NCBI RefSeq assembly: GCF_000313135.1
Contig: NW_004457313.1
Coordinates: 1,025,198 to 1,089,197, forward strand
Length of the DNA: 64,000 bases
Source: Acanthamoeba castellanii str. Neff
Taxonomy: Eukaryota > Discosea > Longamoebia > Acanthamoebidae
Reading direction: 5' to 3'
Positions 20,697-31,264 of this stretch are shown one piece after another. How positions within the stretch are numbered: position 1 is the stretch's first letter; each line of letters starts with the position of its first letter. Position numbers and translations under genes: made by a program. Under the pieces are notes generated by a model. The model was not told the DNA's origin. It did no database searches and saw only the letters and a list, made by a program, of their open reading frames with translations.

Positions 20697-23600
20697 TCAT
20701 TGCGGCCGTCCCAAAGAAAGAAGAGATGAGTTTTTTAATTTGTACACGCCACAGCGCGTGCTGGCGCTCAGCCGCACCACCTCGGCCCCCTCCTCCCGGC
20801 CCGGGGCGATCGTGTCCACCATCGCCTTCGTCGCCGCCGTTGTTGTTTTCGCGGGCACCGGGTGGAGGCGGCAGAGCAGGCTGGACTTGAGCACGAGCCC
20901 ATTCTTGCTGCCGCCAAAGCGCCACACGCCGTCGCGCACGTGCGAGCTGACCTTGACCAGCGCGCGGTAGTCGTCGGGCAGCAGGCTCTCCACGCTCTCG
21001 GCCAGCCGACACACCACATAGCCCGGCGACCGCCGCCGCCGGCCTCCGCCGGTCTCGGTGGGATTGGCAGGGTCGGTGTCGGACGTGGTCGGTTCCCTCC
21101 TGGCCCTCTTGGCCGGCGGGAGAGCGTCGCCGTCATTGTCGTCGTTGTCGTCGTTGTCTTCGTCGTCGCTGTCGTCGATGCCGCTCGGGTCGCTGTCGCT
21201 ATCCAAGACCTCGTCTGTGTTGTCCACGGCTGCGACGAGATCGCCCCGTCGGTACTGGTCCGGCACCGTCACGGGCCCAGCGGAGGGCGAGGGCACAGCG
21301 GCAATGGCGGCGGACGCAGTCGTCGATGATGACAAGGCCGTGGGCGCGATGGCCGAGAAGGATGGCGGGAAAGGCGGGGGCAGGGAGTAGCCGTTGGCCT
21401 CCGGCTGAAGCGGCGTGGGCGATGCGAGCGACTCGGCGAACCGGCTCTCGAGCAGCCGCGCGGCCGATCCATCGGCGACTGCGGGTGTTGTCGACACCAA
21501 TGTCGGTGACGGTGAGCGCTCCGACGGCGTCGGAAAGCGGTTGGCCTCTGCCTGTTCGGCTGCGGGCCGTGTCGCCGCTCGCTTCACCGACGACACGTTG
21601 TCTGACCATCGGTCATGCTGTTGGTCACGCGACCGCTTGAGCGGCGCCGGCCTGACCGTCGCCGTCGCCATCGCCGTCGCCATCTCGGTCTTCCCTCTGT
21701 GCTCCTCCTCCTTGACCCTTCGCTTCCTCGTGGCCGGTTCGGAGCTCGAGCCTGAACTGCTCCACCGGGGGCGGTTGGAAATGTCCAACTCTGGCGTCGA
21801 TGCAGAGGGCGACGGCGTGGCGTGCAAGACGGCCACCGCGGAAGAGGACGAGGAGGACAGACCCGCGCTCTTCCGCAACTTGCGCCGTTCGATCTCCTCG
21901 TAGATTCGCTTGAGTCGCTGCTGGCCCACGTGAAAGTTGGCTGCCAACCACGTACGCGCCACCGCTGCACCGGACAAAAAAAAAGAGAGTCAAGGTGAGA
22001 ATTGCGCGTGCGTGCGTGCGTGCGTGCGCATACGTTGTTTCCTCGCGTTGCTGTCGATGATGTAGTTGATGATCTCCTCGTCGGTGAACTGCGGACGAGC
22101 CTCAAAGTCGGAGCCCCACACGGCCGAGGACTTGGATTTCTTCTTCTCCGTTGTTGTCGCCATTGTTGTTCCCGACGTCACAGAGACGGGCGGTTCGTCG
22201 GTGACGGTCTTGACCGCGGCCACAAGCATGTCGTCTTCCACGTCGTTGTCCTCTTCGTCGTCATCCAGGATAGCCTTTGACTTGCTCCTTGCCATCGCCG
22301 AAAGTGCCGACGATCGCATCGACGTCACCGTGACCGGCTTCCATTGATCGACGCCGCCGCCGCCACTCGTCGTTGTCGTCATGCCGGTGCCCGTGCCCGT
22401 GCTGGCGCCCAGCACGTCTTCGTTGTAGTTGTCCTCTTCTTCATCTTCGTCTTCGTCCTCTTCCTCCTCGCTGTCGTCGATGAGAGTGAAGCCACTCGTG
22501 TCCACGTGATTCTCGACTTCCTTCTCCGCCTTCAATCGCTCCTCCTTCGCTCGCTCCTCCTCACGCCTCGCTTCCGCCAGCTGCTGCTTCTTCGCCGCTT
22601 CCTCCATCTTGTCCGGTCTCTTCTTCTCCGTCGCTTCCTGCGCCACCTTCGAAGCTTTGATTTCGATGGCAGGCGCTGCGGGCGCTGCGGGCGTGGCGGA
22701 CGCGGCTTCGGGTGGTGGTCTGGGCAGCAGCGGGGCCGGTTGCGTGTCGGCGGTCCGCGTGCTCCGCGGCGAGCCATGCAGCAACGGGTCTTCGTAGAAG
22801 TCCACCAAGCGCACCGCGGTCGTGGGCAGCGCTTGGCCCTTGCTGGTCGGCTCCATTATGAGGTGCAACCCGACCAACGGGCTTGGCCTCGGTCGTCTGC
22901 CGAGCAGCAGCTTACCACTTCCTCCTCCTCCTCCGCCGCCGCCGCCGCCTCCTCTCTCCGCCTTCTCCTTCTCCGCTTTCAGTTTCTCTGCTCTCTCCTT
23001 CTCCGCTCTTTCCTTCTCCGCTCGTTCTTTCGCCGCCGCTCGTTCCTTCTCCGCTTTCAGTTTCTCGGCCCTCTCCTTCTCCGCTCTTTCTTTCGCCGCC
23101 GCTCGTTCTTTCGCCGCTGCTCGTTGCTTGGCCGCTTTCTCCTTCTCCTCCCTCTCTGCCTGTTCTCGCGCTCGCTGTCTCTCCCTGGCCTTCTCGCGTT
23201 CGCGCTCCCTCTCGCGCTCTCGTTCCAGCCTCGCCGCCTTCTCCTTCTCGAGCAGCTGCTCTCTTTCCCTCACCCTGATGGCCACTCGCTCTTTCTCGGC
23301 CTTTTCCCTGGTCACCCGCTCCCTCTCGCGTTCGTGCTCGCGCTCTCGCTCGCGCCTCCTCTCGCGTTCGTCCCTCTCGCGCTCGCGTGCGGCGATCTCC
23401 CGCTCCAGGCGGTCCTTCTCGCGCCTCTCGAGTTCCATTCGCTCGTGCTCCGCCCGCTCGCGCTCCGCCCGCGCGCGCTGCTGCCTCTCCCTCTCCAGTC
23501 TCACCGCCTTCTCCTTCTCGAGCCTTGCTCTTTCCCTCTCCCTCTCCCTGGCGGCCGCTCGCTCCTTCTCGGCCTCCTCCCTCTTCCGCTGTTCCTCCAG

Positions 23601-25951
23601 CCGCCGCCACTCGGCCTCCCGCTGCTGCAGAAGCGCGGCATCGTGTTCGGCCTGGTCCTGGGCGTCATCGACGTCCATGTCCTGCTCCCCGCCCTCCTTT
23701 TCGTCCTCTCTCTTTTCTTCTTTCATTTTCTCTTCTTCCTTTGTCTTTTCCTCCGTTTCCTCGCCTTCCTCCTCTTGGCTGTCGGCTTCGTAGGGCACCC
23801 ACACGCCAAACACGTAGACGCCCTTTTTCTTCTCCGCCGCTTGGGTCTTGACTTCGGGCAAGGCCTGCGTGGCCGTTGTTGGCGTCGCAGGCTCGGCCCG
23901 CGTCGTAGTCGGCGTTGTGGTTTGTTGTGGAGTCGGAGCCGGGTCCGGGGCCGGTACCCTCGACGCCGCGACTTGTTTGTCGGCACCCTCGGTTGTCGTC
24001 GTCGTTTCCATCGTCTGGGCGCGCATCAGCTTTTCGATGAGCAGCTGCTGCTGCCTGAACTTTTCGCGGAGCTCCTCGAGCTCCCGATTCCGCATGGCCT
24101 CCTCGGCGGCCATCCCCGCTGCGACCGTAGCCGTCCCGGTCGCCGAGGCGCTGCCCGTCGACGAACGCAGAGACGCTGGCCGAGGTGACGAGAGCGGTGG
24201 TGGCACTGGCGACTGTTTGGACGTCTTGGCGGTCGTTGACGGCCTCGTCTCTTCCTCTCTGGGCCTTCGCTCCTGCTCCGTCCTCCTCTCCAAAGGCTCC
24301 CTTTCCCGGTCCCTCGACCGGCCCAGCTCTCGCTCTCGCTCTCTCTCCGCCCGGTCCCAGTCTCTTCGCTTATGCTCGAGGACGCGCTCGGTCTCCGCTC
24401 GCTTCTTCTCACGCTCCCAGGCTTCCCACCCGGCGCGATCGTCGCGGTCGATCCGCTCGCGCTCGAGGGCGGCTCGCTCGCGAAGGCCCGGAGAGGCAAG
24501 CTGCGGACTGACCGGGCTGCGCGAAGATGATAGCGGTCTCTTTTCTACGTTGCCGCTCCTGGGCGTGCGGTCGCCGTCCGTTGAGCGCTGCAGCCTGTTG
24601 CGGCCGTCCTCGTTGGTCAGCGCGCCTTCCCGCGTGGTCGTCGACGGTCTCAAGGAGTCGCGGCCGTTGCTGACGACGTCGGCGTCGGGGCAGGGGTGGC
24701 GGATGCAGCGCTGGCAGCGCCCGACGCTTGACTGGTACTAGGCGGATGCGACGGAGCCGTCGGCTGGGCCACCGCGACGCCTGCCGTGACCGCCGCGGAG
24801 GCTGCGCTGTCGGTTACGGCTGCGCGCAGGCGCGGGTCCAAGTAGGTGTCTGGCTTGATGACAACGCTGATCATCGGCGCCGGCGCACCAAGGGGCACCA
24901 GGTGACGCGGAAGCGGAGGCGTTGTGGGCGAGGGTGGCGGTGGAGGTCCCGATGGCGGCTGTTGCTGAGAGGGGGTCGGTAGCGGCGGCGGTGGTTTTGG
25001 TAGCGGCGACCTGAGGTGCGGCGTCGGCGTCGGCGTCGGCAGCAGTGGCTTTGGTTGCAGCGGCCCGAGGTGCGCCGACGAAGGCGGCGACGGTTGGCGA
25101 GGTGGTAGGCTGCCCATGGTGGTCGAAGAAGAAGCCGACATCGATACTCCCAACGTGGTGCTTGCTACGTGCGAGGAGCTGATCGCCTTTGGCGCGCGCG
25201 TAGAGCTCGAGACGCCGAAAGGCAGAGCACCAGCGAGAGGGGCCGAACCTGACACGGGCGGAGGCACGGACGAAGGTTGCGATCTGGCGATGGAAGGCGC
25301 CGGGACAGGAGCCGGGCCGCGCGCTGGCGGGTAGGCGGCAGGGCGGGCGGGCATGACCGGTTTAAACCCAGGGGTCGTAGGGGCAGCCCCAGGAGGAGTG
25401 GGCGTCGCTGATGGCACCATCGGCGTGGGTGCACAAGGCGGTGGCTTGGGAAGAAGTGCGGTACGACCCGGTGCCGGCGGAGGTGCAACGAGCCCTGGTG
25501 CAGGGGGTCGAGAAGAAGGAGGAGACGGATGCCGCAAGATCACCCTCTGGGGAGATGGAATCTGCCGATTTCGCGATGGAGGAGATTGCGATCGAGCTCC
25601 ACCGCGGTGGGGTCTGGGCGCCGAGGATGGCGATGTGTGGGTAAAGGATGGTGTTGCTGTTTGAGGATGCGGAGGTCCTGCACCGCGTAGAGATTGAGGG
25701 TGGTAGGGCCATTGCTGCGGGAGCTGGCCGCCCCAATCGTGTCGGTAGCGGCATTTCGTACCCCAAGGGCACGCCGTCCCATTGGCAAAGTTGACGCAAA
25801 CGATTTTGTTGGGCGGCAATCGTGCCATCCCTGCAGGCTTGCCTTTGCCACACCGCACCCTCGGAGGCGATCTGCTGGTCCCCTTCCTCCCTGGTGGAGG
25901 GCTCTTGCTACGACTTCTGCTGCGTGTTCTGTTACTTCTCGCTTTGCGCAT
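20697..25951 (-). CDS. Very large CCCH zinc-finger protein with long charged helix
   Basis: A likely RNA-binding nuclear protein of roughly 1,700 residues. The N-terminus from the ATG at 25951 is Arg/Ser-rich (RSRSRSKSPPP, SR-like). One CCCH finger follows: C-x8-C-x5-C-x3-H in CVNFANGTACPWGTKCRYRH, about residues 50-72. Next is a Pro-rich region of some 350 residues, then Arg/Glu-rich sequence, and from about 23650 to 22960 an extended Lys/Glu/Arg/Ala repeat (KERAEKERAEK type). That repeat should form a long single alpha-helix or coiled coil. Acidic Ser-rich stretches, DEEIINYIIDSNARKQR, one intron (22033-21967 area) and a last exon ending at 20697 complete it. The frames of the Pro-rich and Arg/Glu-rich exons differ near 24650-24730. 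Either a short intron or a sequence frameshift lies there, or these are two genes. Confidence 0.65.
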
Positions 25952-26123
25952 CACTGGCCTCGATTGCGGCCATCTCAGCCGGGCTGTCTTGGTCGGTTCG
26001 CGCCTTCGGGCACCCGGATGTTTTCCAGATTGGTTCGAGGTGCTGCAATGTGAGGAATGCAGAACAAGAAAATAAAAGAAATGCTATTGAAAATCGTCTT
26101 GAAATAGAATTTAATAGAGCAAG

Positions 26124-29100
26124 ATGGAGGGGAGAGCAGCTGGGGGTGGGTCAGGAGGAGGTGCGACGGCTTCGGTCGTGGCTCAACCATCCGGCTCGCC
26201 AAGTGCCGGAGAAAGAAACGAGGGATGGCTTTACAAGAAGGGCAGGATTCACAAGAATTGGAAACGGCGGTGGATGGTACAGCGTGGTGCCCAACTCTTC
26301 TACTTCACCCAGCCCCACCTTAAAGACGTACGTCGCCCTCGTTAGTGCTTCCACAAGGGCCAAGATATCAATATATTGAAGTTCTATTACTTGCCTCGTG
26401 TGGTTGGCTCTACGGCTACGCCTCCAGAGCGCGGCCAAGGGGATCATCAACCTGGAAGGCGCAGAGGTCTCTCGACCTGACGACGCTAGCGCGCCAGAGC
26501 TGAGCCTACGTACGCGTGTGCCTCGATTCTCTTGACCGTTTACTGCTTGCTCACACCCACCACACAGCAAACGCCGGCAACGTCCTCTTTCTCGTCAAAA
26601 CAGCCAAGGGACGCATCTACATGCTCAAGGGCGAGCAGGACAAGGTCATTGTCGTGTTGTGTCGTGCGTGTGTCGCGTGTGTTGTGTCGTGCGTGTCGTG
26701 TCGTGTCGTGTCATGTGCGTGGCGTAGCGTGTCGCAGAGTTCTGGCAACTAAACCCCTTGCCTTGCTGTCGATACAGGATGTGGAAGGGTGGATCCAGCG
26801 GCTACAGAAAGCCACGCAAGCGAAAGCGCCCGTCGGTGCCGGAGCTGGAGCCGGGAAAGAGGAGGGAAAGGACCACACCGCAAGTACTTGTCCGCCGCCC
26901 AAGTCTCAGTCCGCCATCGTTCGGCCTGTCCAAGCGCCACCCTCGAGCAAGCCTGCCGCAACCAAAGGTATTACAGCGTGCGGTGATCACCACGGCCATG
27001 ATGAGCCTTTCCTTGCCGCCAACTCTACTTTCATCTTCTCTGGCATAACGTGCGGCGGTGACAGGTGGCAAAGGGAGAGGTCTGTACAAACGATACCTTG
27101 GCCAAGACAAGTAACCCCCGCCCCTTTTCGCTTCTTGGCTCATCATCGTTCTCACTGTTTTTGCTCAAATGTGTTCATTATTCGCTATTATTGGGATAGA
27201 CAACGCGGACGGGTATTCGGCATTCTATTGGAAGAGGTACCAACCCTCCAACGTGCACACTAAGGCGTGTCACGCGTATTGCATAGATGCTGACCCAACC
27301 GCACGGTCTCCGCTCTCCCTCCAGCTGGTGCGCAGAGAGGAAACGAATCTCGGGATCCCAATCGTTGTTCATCGAATCCTTACGTATCTGGACAGCGGTA
27401 TGAAGGAACCAGCACCTCAGAGTGAATGCCATCAGCGCTCTTGCTTACCCACTCGAGTGCTCCTCCGACTCCAGTCCTGGAGGTGCAGGGCATCTTCCGT
27501 CTCTCCGGCGGCGCTGAATCCGTGCGCAACCTCAAGAAGGCGTTCGACACAAGTACGCACCAACAATCCACTTTCTTCCTTCAACGGTTCCCTGTGCCAA
27601 GCTTCTTGGTGGTCGCTCACCGGCTTTTTATCACAGGCAAGGACCTGTGGAACGTTGCCTTGCCCGACTTCACCTCGTCCGGCCCTCATGCAGTCGCGTC
27701 CCTCCTCAAATTGTACCGCTCGCTGCCGCCCACTTGATGCCTACTTGCTACTTTCTGACCTGACCTTGCCAATCACGTCGGGCGCCATCTAGGTTCATGA
27801 AAGAGCTGCCGGAGCCATTGGTGCCGAACGACTTCTACAAGCTCTTCCTCGACCTACAGAAAGAACGATGCCACGATGCCACGGCACGCCTGGTATATAC
27901 CATTCTTCCTATCGCCCCAGCTGGTCGAAATGACTCTTTCTCACGACGTCGGCTTTCTCTCGTCTCTCGTCCACAGCGGGATCTGCGCGAGCTCATCTTC
28001 AAAATGCCGCCAGCGCACCGGTACGCCGACGTCGTTGAGCCAATCTCCGATGATATGAGCGATCAGCACACGCTCGACGACTGGGCGGCGCCATTATTCT
28101 CAATTATTATTATCATTGTGTTGTTACCAGAGCAATGCTGGCAGAGCTCGCGGGGCTCCTCCGACGAATCGCCAACATGAGCAAAGTGAACCAGGTGCGC
28201 ACCTGCACTATATCCTGGCTTTTCCTCGCTTGGCTTGGCTCAACCTGCATCCGTCTTTTTGCTCTGTGCGACGCAGATGACGCCCAAGAACTTGGCGATT
28301 TGCCTGGCGCCGAATATCTTCCGATCCAACGACCTCAACCTGCTCGAAAGGTAGTACTCCCGCTCCCGCTCCTTCTCGCATAGTGCTTCTTGGTGTTTGA
28401 CTGCAAACAAACCGTCGCACTTCTCCTACGTGCGTTCTTGTTTCGCGGCACAGCATGACCGACGCTCCGTACCTGCTGTCGATGATGAAGACCTTCATCA
28501 CGCAGCATCCCTATCTCTTTGCAGAGGTACTGCGGTTCCACCTATCACCCACCACACATCCTACTCACCGCCACTCGCTTCGATTGGGACCCGGATCGAC
28601 CGGCGCTGCACTCACGCGCGTTTGCATGTCGTTGCCCTTGTGCACCGTGTCAGGTGGAAGATCTGGACGCGATCAAGCCCGAGCGCAAGAGCGGCGCAAT
28701 CGTCATGATCCCAATCGCGCAGCTCGCGGCTCTCAACAACGAATCCGGGTCACCCGTACGGCACCCCCGCCCCCAAACCTGCGCTCGGCCGTCATCCCGC
28801 TCTGCGCTGACTTTTGTTGCGCGTGCTATTGTAGAAGGTCCCACACGTGGCCTGCCAGCCTACGTTGCCGCCCGCGAAGACCAACGTTCCACTCACGCAC
28901 TCTGGCGACGCGCTCAAGCTCAGCGGCGGGTGCGTTTGCGATTCGAGTGGTCACATGTTTTTCTTGTGGGCAGCGAGCTCACACCTGTCATGTGTTCAGG
29001 AGGTCGGAGAGCGGCAACTCGCTGGTGCTGGATGTCGAGGGGTTCATGTACGATGAAGAGATGATGGAGGACTCATCCGCAGAGCAGTTGACCGAAGAGG

Positions 29101-29418
29101 TTCCTTCTGCCCCCTCATTTTTTTCGCATCAAATGATCGTTGGTCGTCACACACACGCGCGCACGTACTCGTGCAACACTACGACTAACGACGTACAATG
29201 GTCGGGCGCATACCATATAGGAACTGCTGGAAGCGGTGCAAGTCTTCATCAACGACTGCCAGGTCATTCTCGAGTAAGGCGGCGCCCTCTCCGCGCAAGA
29301 GAGGTTTGCTTTTGTATTTTTGTTGTGAATTGTTATCGTTCCGCTATGCAGCTGCTCTTCTTGCATCTCTCCCAGTTTCCCTCCTCTCTACACCTCTCCC
29401 CTCCCCGTCATCCGCCGC

Positions 29419-29464
<46 letters not shown>

Positions 29465-29560
29465 AGACTTCGTCTTTGTGCGGCGGAACGACCAGCACTG
29501 AAGGAGGTGAAGAAGGCCAAGGTGAGTCACAGTGCGACCACGACCAAGAGCGACGCGTGA
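26124..29560 (+). CDS. PH-RhoGAP protein
   Basis: A GTPase-activating protein for Rho-family GTPases. An N-terminal PH domain starts EGWLYKKGRIHKNWKRRW and reads QLFYFTQPHLKDV before the first intron. The RhoGAP domain spans several exons: GIPIVVHRILTYLDSG, then VQGIFRLSGGAESVRNLKKA. The Arg in GIFRLSG is the catalytic arginine finger. RFMKELPEPLVPNDFYKLF and MTPKNLAICLAPNIFRSNDL complete the fold, so it should be active. The C-terminal exons are acidic. The last exon joins at 29274 to 29467 and ends VKKAKVSHSATTTKSDA at 29560, only 13 bases from the stop of the convergent universal stress protein gene. The start at 26124 is 172 bases from the divergent CCCH gene. Confidence 0.85.
29422..29462 (+). 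repeat. Intronic (TGTC)n tetramer
   Basis: About ten perfect TGTC units near the acceptor of the last RhoGAP intron. Confidence 0.9.
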
Positions 29561-29573
29561 CACAGCTCAGGGC

Positions 29574-30225
29574 TCACGCACCTGGCACTTTGGAGTTGCG
29601 CGCACAGTACTGGGACACGCTGCCCATGAGAAGCCTGGCGCCAGACATCAGGTAAGCTCAGAGGCTTTTCCAACGCTAGCATTGTCCGTGGTGGTGGTGG
29701 GTGGTGGTGGGTGGTGCAGGTACCCGCGCACGGTACCCAGGCCGCGAGCGCCCAGAACCAGGATGTCGGGTTGTATCTCCTCCACCTTGTCCATGATCTC
29801 GCTTCTCACGTCGAGGCTCACCTTGTTCATCAGCGTGTAGCTTATCTGTTGTTGGGGGTGCAGCCATATGGTCAGACATGGGCAAGAGCGTCAAGACGAT
29901 GCAACGTACGTTGTGTTCGTTGAGCGGCGCACGCACTTCCTCGAGTATGGCGTCGTTGGCGTCCTTCCTCTTCTGGGTGAGCTGCTTTGCCTCCTCTTCT
30001 TTAGGCCACACTGCGGTCAGTCAGAGCAGGGCCTGCACCGAGTGATTGTGTGGAGCGAAGAAACGGGAGCGCACCATCGCCGAAGAAGGGCCAGTCCGCT
30101 TGAGGAATGCGCTCTGTCACGGTAAGCACCACCAGCTGGTCGTCCGTCGGCTTCAGCAGCTTTATCGTCAAGTCCAGCGCCTGTTTGGAGTTGGACGAGC
30201 CATCATACGCCAGCAGGTACTTCAT
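29574..30225 (-). CDS. Universal stress protein (UspA family), ATP-binding type
   Basis: A small cytosolic USP-fold protein. It starts MKYLLAYDGSSNSKQALDL (ATG at 30225), with the conserved Asp of the nucleotide site. The exons join through LMNKVSLDVRSEIMDKVEEI and PDILVLGARGLGTVRG to a final exon GLLMGSVSQYCARNSKVPGA ending at 29574. Across that splice the ATP-binding pattern G-2x-G-9x-G-S is complete (GARG, nine residues, GS), so it belongs to the nucleotide-binding UspA type. The usual last strand ends with C-P-V; here the C-terminus is short. It has about four introns. The gene is convergent with the RhoGAP gene, whose 3' UTR must overlap it. Confidence 0.85.
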
Positions 30226-31264
30226 CTTTCTTCCACTCTTCGTTCTTCTGGTCTCAAGCTCACCTTACAAGGCTGGACTCCGCCAGGCTGAGAAGATGAA
30301 GCCCTCATCGAGCCCTCGGCAACATCACCGCCGCTTGTCGTCGGCTGGTCGTGTACGCTTCGCCCAGTTAGCGGCCGCACATGGTTTTTTGTGGGCACGT
30401 GCCATGAATTCTCACGCGAGTTTCTCCTCCTTGTCCTCCAATTTTCTGTTGAATTTCTTGCAATCCCAACCAATCGGCGATGGTGGCCGCGTGCGTCCGG
30501 GATTGGGGTGCGACGAATTACGGGCGCAAAGTTGTGTTCATTGCAGAACTCGAGCACAGTCACGCCTTGTGTCGTCTTCGCTCACCGCTCCACAGATCGA
30601 GAACGAACGAAAGGGAGGTGACCTCGCGCGGAGTGACTGAAAGATTAGACTGGTCCCTTCAGCCCAAAAGATTCACAGTGGTACGCGCCTGGCCTTGATT
30701 TATAAATGTTACGATTTATGTTCTGTAAATATTTTTAAGAGTGAAACCTGGGGAGGGTGCCACCCTCGTTGAATTGACCGAGGCCACATCTTATTACTTT
30801 TGCTTTTTATTTATTAGTTCTATTTTCATCTTTCTATTTTTCCTTGCTTTTTATTTATTTGTTCTATTTTCATCTTTCTATTTTTCCTATTTTTAATTTG
30901 TTCTGCACCGCGAGGGTCCGCAGAATATTGTGGCGGAGTTAATTCCCACACCACAACCTCAACCTCTTCTTCCTCAATGTCCGGTCACTAGTGGCACCAC
31001 CTTCCTCTTCTTCGCCCTTTTTTTCCCACTCTCTTCACCTCTCTGCCACACCTCCCTCTGTTGTGTTGGTGTTTGCGCGCAGCTGCATCATCTTCAACAC
31101 TCAACATCTCAACTGTTCGCCTTCCAGCCACGACAGCTGCAGCTGCTCAGCCCACCCGCTCTCCTCTTGGACTCACACACGCGCTTACGAACAGGCACTC
31201 TAGCACCACCAACAGTTGAAGAGGGAAAGGAAACCACAGAACGTCGCACGCAGCAGAGAAAAAG
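30226..31264. other. 1-kb intergenic region
   Basis: No supported gene. It is AT-rich between about 30700 and 30920, with a tandem duplication (separate entry). A pyrimidine-rich stretch (30960-31260) precedes the next ATG and looks like a promoter/5' UTR. The two flanking genes are divergent, so both promoters lie here. Confidence 0.55.
30800..30887 (+). repeat. 44-bp AT-rich tandem duplication
   Basis: Two directly adjacent 44-base copies (30800-30843 and 30844-30887) differ at one position. Each starts TTGCTTTTTATTTATT and is almost purely T/A/C. Confidence 0.9.

Noticed and set aside
22344..24188. 614-residue open frame on the + strand
   Set aside because: It is the antisense of the Lys/Glu/Arg-repeat exon of the CCCH gene; the Leu/Phe/Arg-rich product is a composition artefact.
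29574..29655. Possible additional last exon of the RhoGAP gene on the + strand
   Set aside because: The reverse strand gives the conserved C-terminal strand and G-S of the universal stress protein, a much better explanation.
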